Assembly: GCF_014850955.1 (NCBI RefSeq)
Contig: NZ_JACXSS010000001.1
Span: 4,526,001-4,590,000 of the forward strand
Source of the DNA: Methylomonas albis
GTDB lineage: Bacteria; Pseudomonadota; Gammaproteobacteria; Methylococcales; Methylomonadaceae
Length of the DNA stretch: 64,000 nucleotides
Reading direction: 5' to 3'
How positions within the stretch are numbered: the stretch's first letter is position 1; the number at the start of each line of letters is the position of its first letter. Below the pieces are notes generated by a model. That model searched no databases, was not told the origin of the DNA, and saw nothing but the letters and a program-made list of their open reading frames with translations. This document shows positions 60,057 to 64,000 of this stretch, in pieces. The position numbers and the translations under genes are program-made.

Positions 60057-60556
60057 TATTGGGCCTGCTTGGGCTTGGGTTTAATGACCGAATGCACGCG
60101 CTTGCCGTCGGTTTGCGCTTCACCAGCCTTCAGCAAGGAGTTCTTAGTATCGTACTCGATATACTCGCTGGATTGTTTGGCATCGCCCTGCCAAACCGAC
60201 GCATTTTTCATAAACTTCAGCAAATTCTGGTCCGGGTAAAATTCATTGATCAAACCCTCCCCATGCATTTCTTCCTTACCCACGGCCGGCAACTGCTTGA
60301 AATGCGACGGTTTACCGGTGGCAATCAGCTTGATGATCGCCCCATCTTTCAAATAAACCACCAACTTGTCGCCATCGATTTTGATCGTACCCTGCGTAGC
60401 TACCACATTGCCGGTGTAGGTACTGATCTGTGCCTTTTCATCGTAAACCGCATTGTCGGAGTCGATGTAGATAGGCTGCTCGGAATCGGACTCCAATCCA
60501 AACGCCATCCGCGCTGAGAATAACAGGCCTAGACCGACCATTTTACTTAATTTCAT
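60056..60556 (-). CDS. lptA: Periplasmic LPS-bridge protein LptA
   Basis: A 166-residue OstA-like protein with an N-terminal signal (LGLLFSARMAFG). IYIDSDNAVYDEKAQISTYTGNVVATQGTIKIDGDKLVVYLKDG and VWQGDAKQSSEYIEYDTKNSLLKAG are typical jelly-roll strands. It bridges LptC to LptD. It overlaps lptC by 14 bp. Confidence 0.94.
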   Translation of the reverse strand: MKLSKMVGLGLLFSARMAFGLESDSEQPIYIDSDNAVYDEKAQISTYTGNVVATQGTIKIDGDKLVVYLKDGAIIKLIATGKPSHFKQLPAVGKEEMHGEGLINEFYPDQNLLKFMKNASVWQGDAKQSSEYIEYDTKNSLLKAGEAQTDGKRVHSVIKPKPKQAQ

Positions 60557-61109
60557 AGCGACCTTTCACTTTGGACAACAATTTCAGGTGAATCGGACTC
60601 ACAAAAGTTGCTTCCATTCCTATTCCCGCCGTTTTGTTGGGCGGACTGATGATCTCCGTCCACGCCCGTGTCTCCGCATAATGGCTGGCGAGTTTCACCC
60701 GCAAATCCGAGGTATTGATGGTCAGCGCCGAATTGGTTTTCGAGGCCTCCCGATTGATAAAAGCACTGCCGTTGAGTTGTAAATTATCGCCGTCTGCCGC
60801 CATAACCCCGCTGTCAGCCTTGATCAGCCAGGGCATTTCGTTCGGGTTATACAATGTCATCACCGGCTTTTCCAGATGCGTGCTGCCATCGACTTTAAAA
60901 TGCTGCATTTTTTCCGCCGCCAATTCGCTTTTTGGCACACCATCGATATTCATTTCTTTTTTGAAATAACCCATGCTAAAAAAATCAGGGCTATTTTCGG
61001 CAATTTTTATTTCGGCGTCACGTTGTTCATTCAATTGCACCAGCCACCATGACAACAATGCGGCCAATCCGACATAAATAAAAATCTGTAGATTTTTCAG
61101 CACTGTCAT
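60543..61109 (-). CDS. lptC: LPS export protein LptC
   Basis: A 188-residue bitopic inner-membrane protein: one N-terminal helix (LQIFIYVGLAALLSWWLV) and an OstA-like periplasmic domain (MYNPNEMPWLIKADSGVMAADGDNLQLNGSAFINRE-like). It hands LPS from LptFG to LptA. Its ATG overlaps the kdsC stop by 4 bp. Confidence 0.92.
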   Translation of the reverse strand: MTVLKNLQIFIYVGLAALLSWWLVQLNEQRDAEIKIAENSPDFFSMGYFKKEMNIDGVPKSELAAEKMQHFKVDGSTHLEKPVMTLYNPNEMPWLIKADSGVMAADGDNLQLNGSAFINREASKTNSALTINTSDLRVKLASHYAETRAWTEIISPPNKTAGIGMEATFVSPIHLKLLSKVKGRYEIK

Positions 61110-61639
61110 AAATAGGTTTGCAACACACTGTCAAAGCTCCCTTGAGCCTGCATGATCAAATCGCATACTTCCCGAACCGCGCCCAAACCGCCAGCCGCCT
61201 GCGTTTGCCAATGAGCATAGTCTTTAAGCACGAAATTGGCATCTTGCACCGCGACCGCAAAGCCAACTTGACGCATAACCGGTAAATCCAGGATGTCATC
61301 GCCGATGTAAGCCACTTGTTCAGGCGTTAACGCCAGTCGTTGCAAGATTTCCGCGAATGCAGCGCGCTTATTCTCGTGACCTTGATAGACCAGTTCCACC
61401 CCTAAGCCCTGCATCCGCAGGGTGACAGAATTGGATTTGCGGCCGGAGATCACCGCCACTTCCACCCCGGTTTGCCGCAGCAATTTAACGCCGTGACCGT
61501 CGCGGGCGTGAAAACATTTGTATTCTTTGCCATTGTCGTCGAAGAACAATCGACCATCGGTCAACACGCCGTCCACATCCAGAATCAGCAGTTTGATTTG
61601 TTTTACGACACTGAGTTGTTGGGGATTTAAATCGAACAT
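61106..61639 (-). CDS. kdsC: KDO-8-phosphate phosphatase KdsC
   Basis: A 177-residue HAD-family phosphatase: LLILDVDGVLTDGRLFF with nucleophile Asp and DxD motif, VAVISGRKSNSV, and VAYIGDDILDLPVM. It releases KDO from KDO-8-phosphate. It lies 12 bp after kdsD. Confidence 0.95.
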   Translation of the reverse strand: MFDLNPQQLSVVKQIKLLILDVDGVLTDGRLFFDDNGKEYKCFHARDGHGVKLLRQTGVEVAVISGRKSNSVTLRMQGLGVELVYQGHENKRAAFAEILQRLALTPEQVAYIGDDILDLPVMRQVGFAVAVQDANFVLKDYAHWQTQAAGGLGAVREVCDLIMQAQGSFDSVLQTYL

Positions 61640-61651
61640 CGCTCGCTACTC

Positions 61652-62626
61652 TCAGACTATGCCGGCCCGCAGCAAGTCGTGCATATTCAAGGCACCCAAT
61701 AACTTTAGTTGGTTGTCGACGACCAACAAGGCATTGATTTTTTTGCTTTCCATGATTTGCATCGCTTCCGCCGCCAACATATCGACATCAATTACCTTAC
61801 AAGGCCCGGTCATGACTTCAGCAATACGGGTCGCATGCACATCCAGATTTTTTTCCAGCATCCGCCGCAAGTCTCCATCCGTAAATATCCCGACAACCCG
61901 CCGCTCGCCATCGATCACCGCAGTCATACCCAGTTTCTTGCCGGTCATTTCCAGCAACGCATCGCTCACCAAAACGGTGTCGGCCACTACCGGCACTTCG
62001 CCGCCGCTGTGCATGATGTCGGCAACCTGTAACAACAAGCGCTTGCCCAAGCTACCGCCTGGATGGGACAGCGCAAAATCGTCGCGGGTAAAACCCTTGG
62101 TTTCCAGCAGAGATACCGCCAACGCGTCGCCCATCACCAACGCTGCCGTCGTGCTGGCGGTCGGCGCCAAGCCCAAGGGACAAGCCTCTTGCTCGACGGC
62201 AACATTGATGTGTACACTGGAAAATCTGGCCAAGGCCGATTCGGGATTACCGGTCAACGCAATTAACGGCACCCCGAGTCGCTTAATAATAGGCAAAATC
62301 GTCAGGATTTCTTCGGTCTCGCCGGAATTGGACAAAGCCAACACCACATCCTGCCGAGTAATCATGCCGAGGTCGCCGTGACTGGCTTCGCCCGGATGCA
62401 CAAAGAAAGCCGGCGTACCAGTACTGGCTAAAGTTGCGGCAATTTTACCGGCAATATGCCCGGATTTGCCCATACCCGTGACCACCACCCGACCTTTACA
62501 GGCCAGCAGCAAACGGCAGGCACTGACGAATTGTTCATCGATACGCGCAGCCAAGCCGGCAACCGCCTGCATTTCGGTCTGAATCACCGCCAACGCCAAC
62601 GCTTGTATGTCTTGATCACAACCCAC
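61652..62626 (-). CDS. kdsD: Arabinose-5-phosphate isomerase KdsD
   Basis: A 324-residue SIS-CBS enzyme forming D-arabinose-5-phosphate from ribulose-5-phosphate, the first step of KDO synthesis. The SIS domain contains RVVVTGMGKSGHIAGKIAATLASTGTPAFFVHPGEASHGDLGM and SNSGETEE; two CBS motifs follow. GTG at 62626, after TGGAGTTAATTTGC, gives the family length; the ATG-like start 66 bp upstream is less likely. It is divergent from mlaF. Confidence 0.94.
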   Translation of the reverse strand: MGCDQDIQALALAVIQTEMQAVAGLAARIDEQFVSACRLLLACKGRVVVTGMGKSGHIAGKIAATLASTGTPAFFVHPGEASHGDLGMITRQDVVLALSNSGETEEILTILPIIKRLGVPLIALTGNPESALARFSSVHINVAVEQEACPLGLAPTASTTAALVMGDALAVSLLETKGFTRDDFALSHPGGSLGKRLLLQVADIMHSGGEVPVVADTVLVSDALLEMTGKKLGMTAVIDGERRVVGIFTDGDLRRMLEKNLDVHATRIAEVMTGPCKVIDVDMLAAEAMQIMESKKINALLVVDNQLKLLGALNMHDLLRAGIV

Positions 62627-62770
62627 GCAAATTAACTCCACGCACCAAAATAAAAAGGAACCATTATTGCATGTTATTATCCGACTTTTCACCCCAAGTC
62701 ATTGACTTATTCTCGACGAGTCATAGAAAATAGCTCGTTCCCAATCCAAAAACTCCTGTGATTCCGGTAG

Positions 62771-63589
62771 ATGGCCAATAGCGCAAGTCCTGAAGACAAT
62801 ATCGTTTCGATTAGCAACTTGAGCTTTTCCAGAGGCCCCAGAAAAATTTTCGACGCGGTCAGCCTGGAGATTCAGCGCGGCAAAGTCACGGCCATCATGG
62901 GCCCCAGCGGCACCGGGAAGACTACGCTGTTGAAGTTGATCGGTGGTCAGTTGACCCCAGATCGCGGCCAAATTCATGTCGACGGCCAAAATGTCCACCG
63001 CCTGAAAACCCGCGAACTATACGAGTTACGCAAACGCATGGGCATGCTTTTCCAAAGCGGTGCGCTGCTGACCGACATGAGCGTGTACGATAACGTAGCG
63101 TTTCCCATGCGCGAACATACTCATTTACCGGAGTCGATGATCCGCACCTTGGTGCTGATGAAACTGCATGCGGTGGGCCTGCGCGGTGCGCGCAACTTAA
63201 TGCCCAACGAACTATCCGGCGGCATGGCGAGACGGGTGGCGTTGGCTCGCGCCATCGCTCTCGATCCGTTGATGATCATGTACGACGAACCGTTTACCGG
63301 CCAGGATCCAATTTCCAAGGGTGCCCTAGTACACTTAATCAAGTCGCTGAATACGACTTTAGGCCTGACCAGCATTGTCGTCTCGCATGACGTACAAGAA
63401 ACCGCCGCCATCGCGGATTACATCTATGTTCTGTCGGAAGGCAAAATCATCGGCCAGGGCACACCGCAAGAATTACAACAATCCGATTCGGCCTGGGTGC
63501 AACAGTTTATGCACGGCGATGCCGACGGTCCGGTACACTTTCACTACCCGGCGCGCGATTATCTGGACGACCTGCTGGCCAGCAAATAA
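62771..63589 (+). CDS. mlaF: Phospholipid-trafficking ATPase MlaF
   Basis: A 272-residue ABC ATPase of the Mla (outer-membrane lipid asymmetry) system. GPSGTGKTTLLKLIGGQL, FQSGALLTDMSVYDNVAFPMREHT, LSGGMARRVALARAIALDP and MYDEPFTGQDPISKG match MlaF closely. It begins the mla operon, followed after 18 bp by mlaE. Confidence 0.95.
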   Translation: MANSASPEDNIVSISNLSFSRGPRKIFDAVSLEIQRGKVTAIMGPSGTGKTTLLKLIGGQLTPDRGQIHVDGQNVHRLKTRELYELRKRMGMLFQSGALLTDMSVYDNVAFPMREHTHLPESMIRTLVLMKLHAVGLRGARNLMPNELSGGMARRVALARAIALDPLMIMYDEPFTGQDPISKGALVHLIKSLNTTLGLTSIVVSHDVQETAAIADYIYVLSEGKIIGQGTPQELQQSDSAWVQQFMHGDADGPVHFHYPARDYLDDLLASK

Positions 63590-63607
63590 CCACCAATTTA
63601 CTCATTG

Positions 63608-64000
63608 ATGCTTCAATTTCTGCAAAATCTGGGAAAAACTACCCGCAGCAGCTTTGCCAAGCTCGGCCGTGCCTCGTTTTTTTTGGGCCATACCCTAACC
63701 GGCATCAGCGAGGTGTTGCCGCGCCCCAACCTGCTGATCAAACAGGTGTATTCGGTCGGCGTGCTGTCGTTTTTGATCATCACCATTTCAGGCCTGTTCG
63801 TTGGCATGGTTTTAGGCTTGCAAGGCTTTAACATTCTGTCCGACTTTGGCGCCGAAGAATCCCTGGGCGTGATGGTGGCCGCTTCACTGGTACGCGAACT
63901 CGGGCCGGTCGTATCGGCTCTATTGTTTGCCGGCCGGGCCGGTTCGGCGTTGACCGCCGAAATCGGCCTGATGAAGGCTACCGAACAATTGTCCGGCATG
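63608..64000 (+). CDS. mlaE: Phospholipid-trafficking permease MlaE, N-terminal part
   Basis: The first 131 codons of an MlaE/YrbE permease run off the right end. TISGLFVGMVLGLQGFNILSDFGAEESLGVMVAASLVRELGPVVSALLFAGRAGSALTAEIGLMKATEQ is strongly conserved in this family. The start ATG at 63608 follows mlaF closely; only the N-terminal half is visible. Confidence 0.95.
   Translation, partial: MLQFLQNLGKTTRSSFAKLGRASFFLGHTLTGISEVLPRPNLLIKQVYSVGVLSFLIITISGLFVGMVLGLQGFNILSDFGAEESLGVMVAASLVRELGPVVSALLFAGRAGSALTAEIGLMKATEQLSGM

Noticed and set aside
1-64000. tRNA, rRNA or tmRNA genes
   Set aside because: No TTCGAATCC-type T-loop with matching acceptor arms and no rRNA-like stretch was seen.

Overview
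The window looks like chromosome from a gammaproteobacterial methanotroph of the Methylomonas/Methylobacter type. The strongest clue is a particulate-monooxygenase operon in the order A-B-C (19699-22491), the order described for the divergent pxmABC enzymes of Methylococcaceae. The housekeeping blocks (rpoN-hpf-rapZ, lptCAB-kdsCD, mlaFE, minCDE, moaA, purC) are also proteobacterial in gene order. No rRNA, tRNA or CRISPR array was seen.

Layout. (1) 1-12407, minus strand: a tightly packed operon for a contractile, phage-tail-like injection system of the extracellular (Afp/PVC-like) group. In transcription order it encodes a DUF4255 terminator protein, a carboxypeptidase-regulatory-like protein, a long sheath, a tube, a second sheath-like protein, a second tube, an Afp7-like tube-domain protein, DUF5908, separate hub and spike proteins, a large protein with a hydrophobic C-terminus, gp25, and the start of a baseplate protein that runs off the left edge. 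The ATPase, tape measure, fibres and cargo must lie outside the window. (2) 12408-17400: an accessory stretch with a histidine-rich membrane hydroxylase, an OLD-type ATPase/TOPRIM protein, an inverted-repeat element, iterated TCGGAA boxes, an 84-bp tandem repeat and a gene remnant. (3) 17417-24198: a yellow/MRJP-like secreted protein, a LysR regulator, pxmABC and an MFS transporter. (4) 24199-27850: a small A+T-richer island with a PD-(D/E)XK-like protein ending inside an integron attC-like site, a HEPN/zinc-ribbon protein and a TauD-like dioxygenase. A truncated SDR gene follows, then a second copy of the 3' end of the MFS gene, so the island lies between two direct copies of that segment. 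(5) 28319-34118: a lytic transglycosylase, YheT hydrolase, DUF1801 protein, PIN/RHH toxin-antitoxin pair, a phosphatase-like protein and an unrecognised 420-aa protein.

(6) 34477-43720: a moaA-yajD-tag-HugZ-like run, a five-domain cyclic-di-GMP enzyme, a three-gene ABC importer and yigZ. (7) 43807-52746: djlA and purC, then an Asp-box lipoprotein beside a TonB-dependent receptor (probably one uptake system), and a GH17-GT2 beta-glucan synthase. (8) 53052-64000: core cell-envelope and division genes, namely minCDE, mgtE, rapZ, hpf, rpoN, lptBAC, kdsCD and the start of the mla operon.

Three observations stand out: the injection-system locus with its possible membrane anchor; two copies of a roughly 215-bp nested palindromic repeat whose stem sequences differ but stay complementary; and the cassette-like island with HEPN, nuclease and dioxygenase genes. 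Identifications rest on reading translated motifs by eye; no database search was run.
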